A stretch of 64,000 nucleotides of DNA from an uncultured Lachnospiraceae bacterium (GTDB lineage Bacteria; Bacillota; Clostridia; Lachnospirales; Lachnospiraceae): positions 1 to 64,000 of the forward strand of contig CATOOV010000003.1 of assembly GCA_951801955.1 (NCBI GenBank), written 5' to 3'. Within the stretch, counting starts at the first letter, position 1. Every line of letters starts with the position of its first letter. A program made the position numbers and the translations under genes. Shown piece by piece: positions 27,661 to 35,785 of this stretch. Below the pieces are notes generated by a model. The model was not told the origin of the DNA, searched no databases, and saw only the letters and a list, made by a program, of their open reading frames with translations.

Positions 27661-28449
27661 ATGAAAAAACATTTTACAAAACTTTTAGGCGCCGTTCTGG
27701 CAATCGCACTTATGGTTACGATCATCCCGGCACAGCCCACCCAAGCGGCATCTAAAATACTGCCAAATAAGTGGTATACATTTACGGTAAACGGCACTAA
27801 AAAAAATTCCATATCTTATAAGGTCCCTTCCAATGGCTATTTTTATATACAAGTTGTACCTTTATACACGTACCACAATGGAGAAGCATATCAAAACGAC
27901 ACATGGTATATCCCCAATATCACCATCAAACACAATTATAAAATACTACAAACCTACAAAGCCTATTATAAAGATGGAATCACCAACAGCCAAAAGTATT
28001 CGTTCAAAAAAGGCTCTACCCTTCAAATCAATCTATCAGAAGCAGAAAATTGGAAATCCACATACAAAATCAGAATTGTACATAAGAAACCCAAATATTT
28101 CGAAACTGAAACTAATAATTCTAAGAAAACAGCAAATCCTATCAAGCAGGGAAAATCATACACGGGATTGTGCATGAAAGATGACACAGATTATTTTATA
28201 TTCAAAGCGCCTTCCTCTGGCAAATATAAAGTAAACGCAGTAATTACCCAGCCAGAAACCGACCATCACCTGTCTACTTCTGTAAATAAAGGAACTACAC
28301 TGGTGAGTTCCAAATTAATTTATGCTGGGGAAGGATGGAAAAACATTTCTGATGGATATGTCGCTTTAAAAAAGGGGCAAAAACTGTATATAAAAATAAC
28401 AGATGGCGGATATGAGTTTTATAAAATCAAAGTAACAAAGAAAAAATAA
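27661..28449 (+). CDS. Secreted protein, PPC-like beta domains
   Basis: A 262-residue exported protein. The signal peptide covers about 1-29 (MKKHFTKLLGAVLAIALMV, cleavage near PTQAAS). The mature part holds two similar beta-sandwich halves: NKWYTFTVNGTKKNSISYKV in the first and GLCMKDDTDYFIFKAPSSGK in the second. The second resembles bacterial pre-peptidase C-terminal (PPC) domains, including the closing LKKGQKLYIKI. No catalytic residues are apparent, so an adhesion or glycan-contact role is a guess. AAAAGGAGG precedes the ATG. It has its own promoter and a terminator at 28467-28512. Confidence 0.75.
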   Translation: MKKHFTKLLGAVLAIALMVTIIPAQPTQAASKILPNKWYTFTVNGTKKNSISYKVPSNGYFYIQVVPLYTYHNGEAYQNDTWYIPNITIKHNYKILQTYKAYYKDGITNSQKYSFKKGSTLQINLSEAENWKSTYKIRIVHKKPKYFETETNNSKKTANPIKQGKSYTGLCMKDDTDYFIFKAPSSGKYKVNAVITQPETDHHLSTSVNKGTTLVSSKLIYAGEGWKNISDGYVALKKGQKLYIKITDGGYEFYKIKVTKKK

Positions 28450-28466
28450 TGATTTATTATCTTCCA

Positions 28467-28512
28467 GGGGATGTCGCAAAACGAGAAATTTCTGCAACAT
28501 CCCTTTATTTCT
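28467..28512 (+). terminator. Intrinsic terminator
   Basis: GGGATGTCGCA (28468-28478) pairs with TGCAACATCCC (28493-28503) with one mismatch, then TTTATTTCTATTT. It lies 18 bases past the stop of the secreted-protein gene. Confidence 0.8.
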
Positions 28513-28655
28513 ATTTCGGTTAAAAAATACCTTATCAACAAAATGATATTTCAGGCGGTACTCTGGCTATACCTTTTGACATGCCCGTATGGTCATAATG
28601 GGGCGCCATAGGATTACCTTATAAAACACAATGGAAATGCTGCATTTCATGCTAA

Positions 28656-29561
28656 CTATGCCATCCACTCAATTAAGATTCCTTTCCTGCCGCATTCCGG
28701 GCAAGTATATGTCCCATAAAAATATGGTATTTTCCATTCATTCTCAATTCCAAACATATGTACTAAATTATTGAACCAAAGATACGTATCATCAAAGCCC
28801 TTTTGATCCCATTTTCCAATTACAGACATTGCCGGTTCTATGATTTCTTTTATCTGTTCTTCGTCATCAATTTCCATATCCTCATTATAATAACCACAAT
28901 TTTTACATTCTACTGCGCATTGTTCCCAATTTCCGAGTAGCAGTTGGAACGCTGCCTTGGGGGCATCAAAAATTGCTAAAATTCCTGTGCAGAAATATTC
29001 CAGTTTTGCTTGTTCCTCCTTTTTTAAGAGATCCATATTTTTCCATATAAATTCTTTTGTCATTTCCTTGAAAAGTTCTTTGGCAAGACGGTAGCTTTCC
29101 AAGATATCCTCAGGAACACTCTCTTCCCACTCTCCATGATTTTCTGGAAAATCTGTTGACATTATGACCCCAGTTTCCATGATAATCTCCATCTGCCATT
29201 TAAAATCCCCTTCGCGGCGTTTTTTCTCCAAAAATAACACTAAATAAGGCAGGGCAAGGTAGGCAGCTTCATAAAAAGAAAGCTGGTGGGACAGATTTTC
29301 ACACAAATTATCGAATACCACCTGGTCATCTCCCTTTTCTTCAAAATCCAAACGGCGAATCCTCCCCATCTCTGGAAGCAGTTCCTTTGGACAGAACAAA
29401 AATGCCACATCTTCTCTTATATCACCGTATGCCCCACGATACACTTCCCACAAACCAGATGAAAATTCCACCGGATGCAGGCGTTTCAGCAGTTCTGGCA
29501 TTTCTGCTAAAGATTTTGCTATTTCCTTTTTCCACATATTTGATAATTCTTCGTTTGTCAT
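28656..29561 (-). CDS. Unknown protein with HEAT-like N-terminus and cysteine pairs
   Basis: A 301-residue soluble protein. The segment LSFYEAAYLALPYLVLFLEK resembles a class of bacterial HEAT-like proteins often found as orphan or immunity-type genes (recalled, not compared). CKNCGYYN near 223 and CPECG near 290 form two cysteine pairs that could bind one zinc ion. No catalytic motif is visible. GGAGGG 3 bases before the ATG is close but workable. Neighbours are unrelated (secreted protein, nucleoid-associated protein), so context does not reveal a role. Confidence 0.55.
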   Translation of the reverse strand: MTNEELSNMWKKEIAKSLAEMPELLKRLHPVEFSSGLWEVYRGAYGDIREDVAFLFCPKELLPEMGRIRRLDFEEKGDDQVVFDNLCENLSHQLSFYEAAYLALPYLVLFLEKKRREGDFKWQMEIIMETGVIMSTDFPENHGEWEESVPEDILESYRLAKELFKEMTKEFIWKNMDLLKKEEQAKLEYFCTGILAIFDAPKAAFQLLLGNWEQCAVECKNCGYYNEDMEIDDEEQIKEIIEPAMSVIGKWDQKGFDDTYLWFNNLVHMFGIENEWKIPYFYGTYTCPECGRKGILIEWMA

Positions 29562-29664
29562 CTTCCCTCCAATCCGAAGAACCTATGGTCCTTCTCTTCT
29601 ATCTTGTCTTTCGTTCCTATACCTGTGAAACGCCGAATGGCATGATGGGGCGCCCATGGATATA

Positions 29665-30699
29665 CTATTTAGAAGTGATACGCCCTATATTTTTAATTAG
29701 TATGGAAATACTTCCATCTGGGTTGGTAAGAAACTCAATATGTTCCCCATCCTCGTATTGTTCCATAGGAATTTTGATCTCTACCCCGGTATCTGTGGCA
29801 AGATACTGTTTGGCAAATTTTCGGGTGGTACTTTCCGCCTGGGGTTCGATTTTTGTATCTGCCTGAATATGGTATTTTTCCAGTTTTTCATTGACCTCCT
29901 GCTTAAATTCTTCCTTTTCCTGAAATACCTTGTCCAATACAAAGGGCACATCTACCGTGCCTGTCTCCTGCAGTTGCTTATGTATCACTTGTTTTGTCTC
30001 CATCTGCACCTCAAACTGCTCGGAATCATGATAATATTTCTTTTGTATCTCATCAATTGCCCGGGTCACAATGGACAGCTGGGTTTTCGCAGACAGCGCG
30101 CTGCCGCAGGCTAAGAACATTTTTGAAAAATAATTCGTCTTTTGTCCATTCACATCATACTTCTTTTCAATCATGAAAATGGAGAAATCCGACAGCCTTA
30201 TAATTGCCGCCTCTGAAAGTTTTTGCGCTTCGCTTGGCAAAACTGCGCGGAATTTAATAATCTCATTGGTATTTCCAAAGGCATCGGACTGCGTTTGATG
30301 TGTATAGGAAGTCTTATAATTCATTTTCAATAAAGCAAGATACTTCCCATCATCCGCCTCAAATAAGGCTTCCACAAAATCTGCCTGGGGAATATCAATA
30401 TTTTTATTCATAATATCATAAAGATGCACCGCAATCTGCTGACTTGCTTTCACAAATTCCTGATCGCCAAACCCTGCACCAGCAAGCGCAAGTGTCTGCT
30501 GATATACCCTGGATTCCTCTTTATGAAACCCACAAGTTTTTTTGTCATCGGTAGACATTACCTTATAAATGTGTTCCCGCAGAAAATCTGCAAAATCAGA
30601 ACCAAAGTCAAGCAGCGTATCAGAAAGGACCGGCAGCCCTATGGTAGAATCCAAAATATGGACAATTACTTTTTGAAATCTAATTTCTCCTTTTTCCAT
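29665..30699 (-). CDS. Nucleoid-associated protein NdpA/YejK family
   Basis: A 344-residue member of the 37-kDa nucleoid-associated family (PF04245). It starts with the typical IRFQKVIVHILDSTIGLPVL segment (conserved HxLD near the N-terminus) and continues with FVEALFEADDGKYLALLKMN, then FFSKMFLACGSALS and the long helical C-terminal half. In E. coli the homologue coats DNA in the nucleoid; the clostridial copies are often carried in accessory regions and may act in plasmid, phage or stress contexts. AGAGGAGATGG precedes the ATG. It lies 57 bases after exonuclease III on the same strand. Confidence 0.82.
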   Translation of the reverse strand: MEKGEIRFQKVIVHILDSTIGLPVLSDTLLDFGSDFADFLREHIYKVMSTDDKKTCGFHKEESRVYQQTLALAGAGFGDQEFVKASQQIAVHLYDIMNKNIDIPQADFVEALFEADDGKYLALLKMNYKTSYTHQTQSDAFGNTNEIIKFRAVLPSEAQKLSEAAIIRLSDFSIFMIEKKYDVNGQKTNYFSKMFLACGSALSAKTQLSIVTRAIDEIQKKYYHDSEQFEVQMETKQVIHKQLQETGTVDVPFVLDKVFQEKEEFKQEVNEKLEKYHIQADTKIEPQAESTTRKFAKQYLATDTGVEIKIPMEQYEDGEHIEFLTNPDGSISILIKNIGRITSK

Positions 30700-30756
30700 T
30701 CCATCTCCTCTTTTGTGTTTTTCCCTTAATGCTGAAACAACATTATATTTGCCGTT

Positions 30757-31524
30757 CTAAGAGACAAAAATATCGATATCCATCTCCACAGGGCAATGGT
30801 CAGAACCCATAATATCCATATGGATATTTGCATCCGTCAATTTATCTTCCAAATCCTTCGACACCACAAAATAATCAATCCTCCATCCAGCATTCTTCTT
30901 GCGTGCCTGAAACCGATAAGACCACCAAGAATAAACTTGTTCTGCGTCTGGATAGAAATACCGGAAGGTATCAAGATATCCATGGTTTAAAAACTCTGTA
31001 AACTTTTCTCGTTCCTGATCGGAAAATCCCGCACTTTTATGGTTGGTTTTGGGATTTTTCAAGTCAATTTCTTGATGTGCCACATTTAGGTCTCCACAAA
31101 AAATCACTGGCTTTTTTTCTTTTAACCCATCCAGGTAAGCCAAGACAGAATCCTCCCATTCCAAACGGTATGGCAGCCGCGCCAGCTCACTTTGGGAATT
31201 AGGGGTATAACATGTCACCAAGAAAAATTCCCCATATTCCAAAGTAATGACTCTTCCCTCTGTATCATGTTCTTCCTTTCCAATCCCATAAACTACTGCA
31301 ACCGGCTTGTGTTTTGTAAAAATTGCCGTACCAGAATACCCTTTTTTCTCGGCATAATTCCAATAATCATAATATCCTTCTGGCAGCTCTAGCGAAATCT
31401 GTCCCTTCTGTAATTTTGTCTCCTGAATACAAAAAAAATCTGCGTCCATTTTCCTGAAAACATCCAAAAAACCTTTCTGTACACAGGCACGCAGACCATT
31501 TACATTCCATGAAATAAATTTCAT
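30757..31524 (-). CDS. xth: Exodeoxyribonuclease III
   Basis: A 255-residue AP endonuclease/3'-5' exonuclease of the ExoIII/Ape1 family. All active-site blocks are visible: SWNVNGLRA, IQETKLQ (metal Glu), CGDLNVAH (Asp/Asn), GWRIDYFVVS and SDHCPVEMDI (the Asp-His pair). It nicks DNA at abasic sites for base-excision repair. AAAGGAGC is 9 bases before the ATG. It precedes the ndpA-like gene with a short gap, so the two may be cotranscribed. Confidence 0.95.
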   Translation of the reverse strand: MKFISWNVNGLRACVQKGFLDVFRKMDADFFCIQETKLQKGQISLELPEGYYDYWNYAEKKGYSGTAIFTKHKPVAVVYGIGKEEHDTEGRVITLEYGEFFLVTCYTPNSQSELARLPYRLEWEDSVLAYLDGLKEKKPVIFCGDLNVAHQEIDLKNPKTNHKSAGFSDQEREKFTEFLNHGYLDTFRYFYPDAEQVYSWWSYRFQARKKNAGWRIDYFVVSKDLEDKLTDANIHMDIMGSDHCPVEMDIDIFVS

Positions 31525-31690
31525 TCGAAATTGCTCCTTTACACTTTTTTATGATTCTTGTCATTTGAATGTCAAAAGGTAGAGGAACCGTATTGGAATT
31601 TCTCTAAAACTTTCCATAAAACTGCCTTTTAACACCTGAACCTTATTATTAAAATGCACAAACAATTTTATTCTTATGCAGCCTGCATTC

Positions 31691-32233
31691 TTATGCTTTT
31701 ATTTTCTCAAAAAACTTTACATCCACGTTCTTTGTAAGCCATACACCATTTTGGGAAAGATAAAATTGATACCCAGTCTTGTACATATCGCCACTGTATA
31801 TTTTTAATACAACTGGGATGCCATGTCTTTTTCCCACCTGCTTTGCCGTATCGATATCCTTTGACAAATGGACATATAACCTGCCCATAGGTTTTAATCC
31901 CTCCCTTTCAATAGAGACAAGAAACCTGCCTGCGGTTCCATGATACAAAAATTCTGGTGGTTTTTGCTCTTTCAGCTCCACATCTACAGAAACGCTATGC
32001 CCCTGATTTGCACGAATTAAAGTTCTATCCTCATTAAAACTATAACGTTGTTTCTGATCGGATGCTACAATTTCCTCCAAAATATCCCGGTCAATGTTTC
32101 TTCCAGTTTGTTTCACTCCTGCAATCAGCCTGTCCACATCTGCCCATCCATGCTCATCCAATGTAATATTTGCGGCTTGTGGATTATGACGCAGCAACAA
32201 ACTTAAAAATTTGCTTAATCTTCCTTTATCCAT
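31691..32233 (-). CDS. kptA: RNA 2'-phosphotransferase
   Basis: A 180-residue Tpt1/KptA enzyme. The N-terminal winged-helix domain carries LSLLLRHNP (conserved Arg-His) and LDEHGWADVD. The C-terminal ADP-ribosyltransferase-like domain carries the YHGTAGR motif, VHLSKDIDTA (with the conserved His) and GVWLTKNV. In yeast it moves a splice-site 2'-phosphate to NAD during tRNA splicing. Bacteria lack that splicing route, so its bacterial substrate is uncertain (RNA repair or 2'-phosphate removal has been proposed). AAGGAG precedes the ATG. It lies between exonuclease III and an SdpI-like gene in an accessory stretch. Confidence 0.93.
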   Translation of the reverse strand: MDKGRLSKFLSLLLRHNPQAANITLDEHGWADVDRLIAGVKQTGRNIDRDILEEIVASDQKQRYSFNEDRTLIRANQGHSVSVDVELKEQKPPEFLYHGTAGRFLVSIEREGLKPMGRLYVHLSKDIDTAKQVGKRHGIPVVLKIYSGDMYKTGYQFYLSQNGVWLTKNVDVKFFEKIKA

Positions 32234-32261
32234 ATAATTTTCTCCTTATGATGAAAGTTAC

Positions 32262-32364
32262 TGGAACAAAAGTGCGTTTCACGCACTCCCGCGAACAACT
32301 TCTTTTGCTAACGCATCTTTTGTTCCGCGCCACGCACATTTGCGCAGCAATATTTTCCACTTGT
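32262..32364. repeat. Dispersed repeat module A, copy 3 (nested palindromes)
   Basis: GGAACAAAAG (32263-32272) pairs with CTTTTGTTCC (32317-32326), enclosing GTGCGTTTCACGCAC. CCGCGCCACGCAC and TTGCGCAGCAAT, shared with 25850-25998 and 33741-33815, follow. It fills the space between kptA and the SdpI-like gene. Confidence 0.7.
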
Positions 32365-32733
32365 TCAGCAAAGTTTTTTTTCGTTTCTTTTTAATGCTCG
32401 TTCTGTTGGAATAATTGACAAAACCAGAACCAAGCACTGTATCGTACATAAAATTCCTCCAAGCGTTCCAATCACAATATCAGAGCTATAATAAAATGGA
32501 AGATGAATTACAAGAGATACCATTAACATCATCCATCCAACCCGCCACCATAATTTTCCGCAATGTTCATGTGCAAACTTCCATGTGTCTTTGTTTTTCA
32601 TTGAGCGCGTGGTCCGATATCCCACAATACCATTAATATTTTTGGGAGGATGTTTCCACATCATTCGACCACAAACTATCATTAGTCCCGGCACAAGTAA
32701 GTCACATACAAACATAAACCACCAAAACCACAT
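32365..32733 (-). CDS. SdpI-family membrane protein
   Basis: A 122-residue membrane protein with an N-terminal helix, a central conserved segment (NINGIVGYRTTRSMKNKDTW, then KFAHEHCGKLWWRVGW) and two further helices, matching the SdpI C-terminal domain family (PF13630). In Bacillus subtilis SdpI protects against the SdpC toxin and recruits a repressor; many family members have no known toxin partner. The start at 32733 follows AAAGGAGG by 9 bases; the longer frame has none. No SdpC-like toxin or SdpR-like repressor is visible nearby. Confidence 0.8.
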   Translation of the reverse strand: MWFWWFMFVCDLLVPGLMIVCGRMMWKHPPKNINGIVGYRTTRSMKNKDTWKFAHEHCGKLWWRVGWMMLMVSLVIHLPFYYSSDIVIGTLGGILCTIQCLVLVLSIIPTERALKRNEKKLC

Positions 32734-32796
32734 GCTACCAACCTCCTTTGTACAAGACACCACCAGCGTTCTTGCTGCGAAACACACGTCATGTAT

Positions 32797-32930
32797 CACA
32801 TGGCAAATTCTTTTGTGTGCTCCTGCCTCTTCACTCCGTTACAGTGGGTGCTTAACAGATGTCCACCGGACGTACAGCACCTCCAAAGGCTATCAGATGG
32901 GTGATGAAATCCCGCCACTGATGCGAATAA
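32797..32930 (-). mobile_element. Possible TnpB C-terminal tail relic
   Basis: On the minus strand one frame ends NGVKRQEHTKEFAM and another reads GGAVRPVD, both reminiscent of the C-terminal tails of clostridial TnpB (IS200/IS605) proteins; the frames are broken. The resemblance is from memory. The rest of 32734-33187 shows nothing else. Confidence 0.3.
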
Positions 32931-33187
32931 GTTACTCATTGCCTACAGAGGAGGGAGTTATCCCTCATCTGATATAGCATCTGCCCCCAGGAACCCCAAT
33001 GAGGGATTAATATATTGCCATCCAATGATTGTTGCCTGCATTCTGTGCATTTTCAGCACAAACAGGCAGTGTAATGAAAGCATTAACAAATTCTTTCACT
33101 CTTCCCTTTTGAATAATGCCATAGAAAGCCCTTATACAGTATATCATGGATAGAAAGATATTGACTAGACCCTAATATTGCGTTTCA

Positions 33188-33216
33188 TAGACAATTTGAT
33201 AAAACGATACTATAAT
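33188..33216 (+). promoter_or_regulatory. Promoter of CPCC-protein gene
   Basis: TAGACA (33188-33193), a 17-base spacer and TATAAT (33211-33216). It would give an untranslated leader of about 150 bases before the TTG start at 33374. Confidence 0.65.
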
Positions 33217-33373
33217 AACTTTATCGAACCATAAGATAAGCCCCTTGAAAAATTCCATTATTTTATGGATTTTGTATACCTTAAGACATACCAAATGGTA
33301 TCATGAGGCGCCATTTAAGTATAAATTTTAAAAAATCGAAGGAAATTGAAGAACGCCATTGGAGGAAATATCA

Positions 33374-33682
33374 TTGAAAAAATATCAATGTTTATGTTGT
33401 GGATATAAAACGCTAGATTCAAAAGGAGAATTTGAGATATGTCCCGTTTGTTTCTGGGAAGATGATACCTATTTTAATTTTTCTGTATCTCCCATTGTTG
33501 GAATGTATTTTCATAGAGAACCAACGATTGAGGAACTGTTGGATATTCCATCAGGTGCAAATCATGGCTTGACACTAAGGGCAGCACAAGAAAACTATCG
33601 TCTATTTGGAGCATGTGAAAAAGAAATGCTGCCTTATGTGAGAAAACCACATAACAGTGAAAAACATTCTTCTTTGCCTTAA
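33374..33682 (+). CDS. Cysteine-rich CPCC-family protein
   Basis: A 102-residue protein matching the Cys-rich CPCC family (PF14206): YQCLCCGYKTL at the start, CPVCFWEDD, then GANHGLTLRAAQENYRLFGAC and a Pro-rich end. Four cysteines in two pairs probably bind zinc. Family members are often found as lone genes or in immunity-type clusters; no function is settled. The best start is TTG at 33374 (GGAGG 8 bases before), coding MKKYQCL; a TTG at 33359 lacks a ribosome site. The gene has its own promoter. Confidence 0.8.
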   Translation: MKKYQCLCCGYKTLDSKGEFEICPVCFWEDDTYFNFSVSPIVGMYFHREPTIEELLDIPSGANHGLTLRAAQENYRLFGACEKEMLPYVRKPHNSEKHSSLP

Positions 33683-33740
33683 TATGGCATAAGCACCTAT
33701 ATAAAAGGAGCCCACTAAAGCTCCTTACCCCCATTCTTGG

Positions 33741-33860
33741 AGAAATGGGTTTGCACACTTTGCCGCGCCGCGCACAATTGCGCAGCAATCGTTTCCCCTT
33801 GTGCGCGTGCGCATATTTATTTTCTCATATAGGAAATTCGGAGGAATTTCCTATATGGAT
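33741..33860. repeat. Dispersed repeat modules A+B, copy 4
   Basis: Module A is the fullest copy: TTTGCACACTTTGCCGCGCC, GCGCACAATTGCGCAGCAAT and TTGTGCGCGTGCGCAT. Module B is a perfect 14-bp hairpin, CATATAGGAAATTC (33826-33839), loop GGAG, complement at 33844-33857. Same A-then-B order as at 25850-25998. The rest of 33861-34002 shows nothing. Confidence 0.8.
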
Positions 33861-34002
33861 TAAGGTGTCAAAAGGTCATCGACCTTTACTATAAATTTGT
33901 ACCTTGAAAATTTAACACGATATACAAATCAATACTTATGTGTGGTATATAAGTTTCCTCATTCACTTGATAAATCCCGTCATCACATTCCACTAAGTCA
34001 AA

Positions 34003-34064
34003 TACCCCGCAGCAAGCTACGGGGCATAACCTAGCTTGTTCTTTCCGCCCCAAGGCGCGGGGTA
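34003..34064. other. Compact structured 62-base element
   Basis: TACCCCGC (34003-34010) pairs exactly with GCGGGGTA (34057-34064). Inside, CAAGCTA pairs with TAGCTTG, and GGGGC with GCCCC, giving competing folds; CCCCGCAGC/GCTACGGGG is another. It could be a mobile-element end or a small RNA. No gene lies between it and 34369. Confidence 0.4.
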
Positions 34065-34368
34065 CAATTTATACAATTATACACAAATATTTCTCCTTAA
34101 ATTTTTTGAATTGTACTGTAAATTTCTAAAATGATTGAGTTTCGCAATTACTTATGTTTATTTCAAAATACTAACAAATGTTTCATAGGAAAGCCAATAC
34201 CTTAAAATAACTAAACAGAAAATATTTACTCTCTGCTTCCTCTATCCGTTGGTCTTTCCATACACTGCATAATTTCATGTCGAATTATGTCGAAAGAAAC
34301 AATTTCAAAAGAATATATAACAAAATATGGTAAACTATAGGAAATACAAACGAGAGGAGCATTCTAAA

Positions 34369-35046
34369 ATGTCTAGAGAAAAACCAGCAACAAAAATTTG
34401 CAAGCATTGTCAAACAGAAATTCCATATGGGGCAAAGATATGTCCGCAATGCAGGAAAAAACAGGGAGGAAAGTTGAAATGGTTTATTATTGCTATTTTA
34501 GTTCTTGCAGTTATAGGAGCCGCTGCAGGAGGCGGTGAAGATAATAAACCAGAAAAGGTGGGAAATACAAATGACGCCGCCGATTCTAACACTCCCAAGA
34601 AAGAAACAGAAAATAAAGAAAATGATAAAATTGAAGAGAATGATAAAAATGAAACAATATTCAAAAAAGGTGAAATAGCTGAATTGAATGGTGTCCAGGT
34701 AACTCTGACAGATTACAAAGAAAATGCAGGCAGCGAGTACAATACGCCCTCTGATGGCAATGTATTCCTTATGGCTGAGTTTGAAATTACGAATAATACA
34801 AATAAAGAGCTTGCGATAAGCAGCATGTTAAGTTTTGAGGCATATGCAGATGATTATAAACTAGACTATTCTTTTTCCGCCCTTATGGAAAAAGAAGGAA
34901 ACCAGCTTGATGGAGAAATTGCAGCAGGGAAGAAAATGAAAGGATGGATAGGATGGGAAGTTCCACAAGATTATCAAAATGTGGAAGTCCACTTCACTGA
35001 TAATGTCTGGAGCAACAATAAATTTAAGTTCCTAATTGATAAATAA
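34369..35046 (+). CDS. Zinc-ribbon membrane protein with DUF4352-like domain
   Basis: A 225-residue protein. An N-terminal zinc ribbon (CKHCQTEIPYGAKICPQC) is followed by one transmembrane helix (about 35-53, FIIAILVLAVIGAAA), a low-complexity Glu/Lys/Asn linker, and an extracellular beta-sandwich. The latter resembles DUF4352 (telokin-like), with FLMAEFEITNNTNKEL and the closing GWIGWEVPQ. Such proteins face outward with the zinc ribbon inside. Role unknown. GAGAGGAGC precedes the ATG at 34369; the longer frame lacks a ribosome site. A terminator follows at 35062-35095. Confidence 0.8.
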   Translation: MSREKPATKICKHCQTEIPYGAKICPQCRKKQGGKLKWFIIAILVLAVIGAAAGGGEDNKPEKVGNTNDAADSNTPKKETENKENDKIEENDKNETIFKKGEIAELNGVQVTLTDYKENAGSEYNTPSDGNVFLMAEFEITNNTNKELAISSMLSFEAYADDYKLDYSFSALMEKEGNQLDGEIAAGKKMKGWIGWEVPQDYQNVEVHFTDNVWSNNKFKFLIDK

Positions 35047-35061
35047 CCATAATTTAAAGAA

Positions 35062-35095
35062 AAAGGCAGCGGAAAAATTTGCTGCCTTTGGTTTG
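35062..35095 (+). terminator. Intrinsic terminator
   Basis: AAAGGCAGC (35062-35070) pairs exactly with GCTGCCTTT (35081-35089), then GGTTTGTT, 16 bases after the preceding stop codon. Confidence 0.8.
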
Positions 35096-35099
35096 TTAA

Positions 35100-35370
35100 T
35101 TAAAAAAATATAAATTTTTCAGGACATCCCCTTTTTATGCCGCATGCAAATCTTTGAATCCTTCGATTGTTATAACACTCAATATAATTTTCTATCATTT
35201 CAATTATTGGCTCCCTGGTGGTAAACCTTTTCCCATTAGTAACGTTCCCTTTGATAATTCCCCTAAAACCTTCCATCGGACCGTTATCCATACATTTGGC
35301 AACTCTTGACATACTCTGTGGCATTTTGGCTGCTTCGGGTTCTCCATGGAATGCCTGGTTCGTATATTGA
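35100..35370 (-). pseudogene. IS3-family transposase ORFB fragment
   Basis: Minus-strand reading starts at about QYTNQAFHGEPEAAK and passes into SMSRVAKCMDNGPMEGFRG, then KRFTTREPIIEMIENYIECY and NNRRIQ: the C-terminal end of an IS3-family integrase-type transposase (rve domain). The upstream two-thirds, orfA and a clear partner end are absent, so it is a relic. It lies beside tRNA-Leu(TAA). Confidence 0.8.
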
Positions 35371-35468
35371 TACTTTTCTTAACACATTTTGTGACAAAAT
35401 TTATGACAAAAAATATTATTAAAACATATCATATCCGTATCGGATATATTAATAAATCAAAAGAGAAA

Positions 35469-35520
35469 AATAGCTGCAAACCCTTGATTTCAGGAAGAAA
35501 CCATTGAATTTACAGCTATT
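35469..35520 (-). terminator. Terminator of tRNA-Leu(TAA)
   Basis: On the minus strand AATAGCTGTAAA pairs with TTTGCAGCTATT (one G-U pair), then TTTTTCTC, ten bases after the tRNA 3' end. Confidence 0.75.
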
Positions 35521-35529
35521 ATACTATCA

Positions 35530-35613
35530 TGCGGAAGATGGGACTTGAACCCACACGTCTATACAGACACAAGATCCTTAGTCTTGCCTGTCTGCCAATT
35601 CCAGCACTTCCGC
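35530..35613 (-). tRNA. tRNA-Leu (TAA)
   Basis: An 84-base class II tRNA on the minus strand. The acceptor is GCGGAAG/CTTCCGC. The anticodon stem CAAGA/TCTTG holds the loop CTAAGGA, giving anticodon TAA for codon UUA. A long variable arm and the T-arm GTGGGTTCAAGTCCCAT match the other tRNA-Leu here. CCA is not encoded. Confidence 0.95.
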
Positions 35614-35653
35614 TCAGAACTTCTTGTTATCACATCTCCGTGACGACTCTAAA

Positions 35654-35682
35654 ATAATAACAAATAATGTTCTGTTTGTCAA
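35654..35682 (-). promoter_or_regulatory. Promoter of tRNA-Leu(TAA)
   Basis: TTGACA (35677-35682), a 17-base spacer and TATTAT (35654-35659) on the minus strand, about 40 bases before the tRNA. Confidence 0.85.
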
Positions 35683-35785
35683 TGATTTTTTTTAATTTTT
35701 TCAATATTAGGTACTCTATCGTAATATTTTCAAGTTAATACTTGGTTTTAGCGAAAACATTCGTCTTTGCTGTTAAAACATGGTC

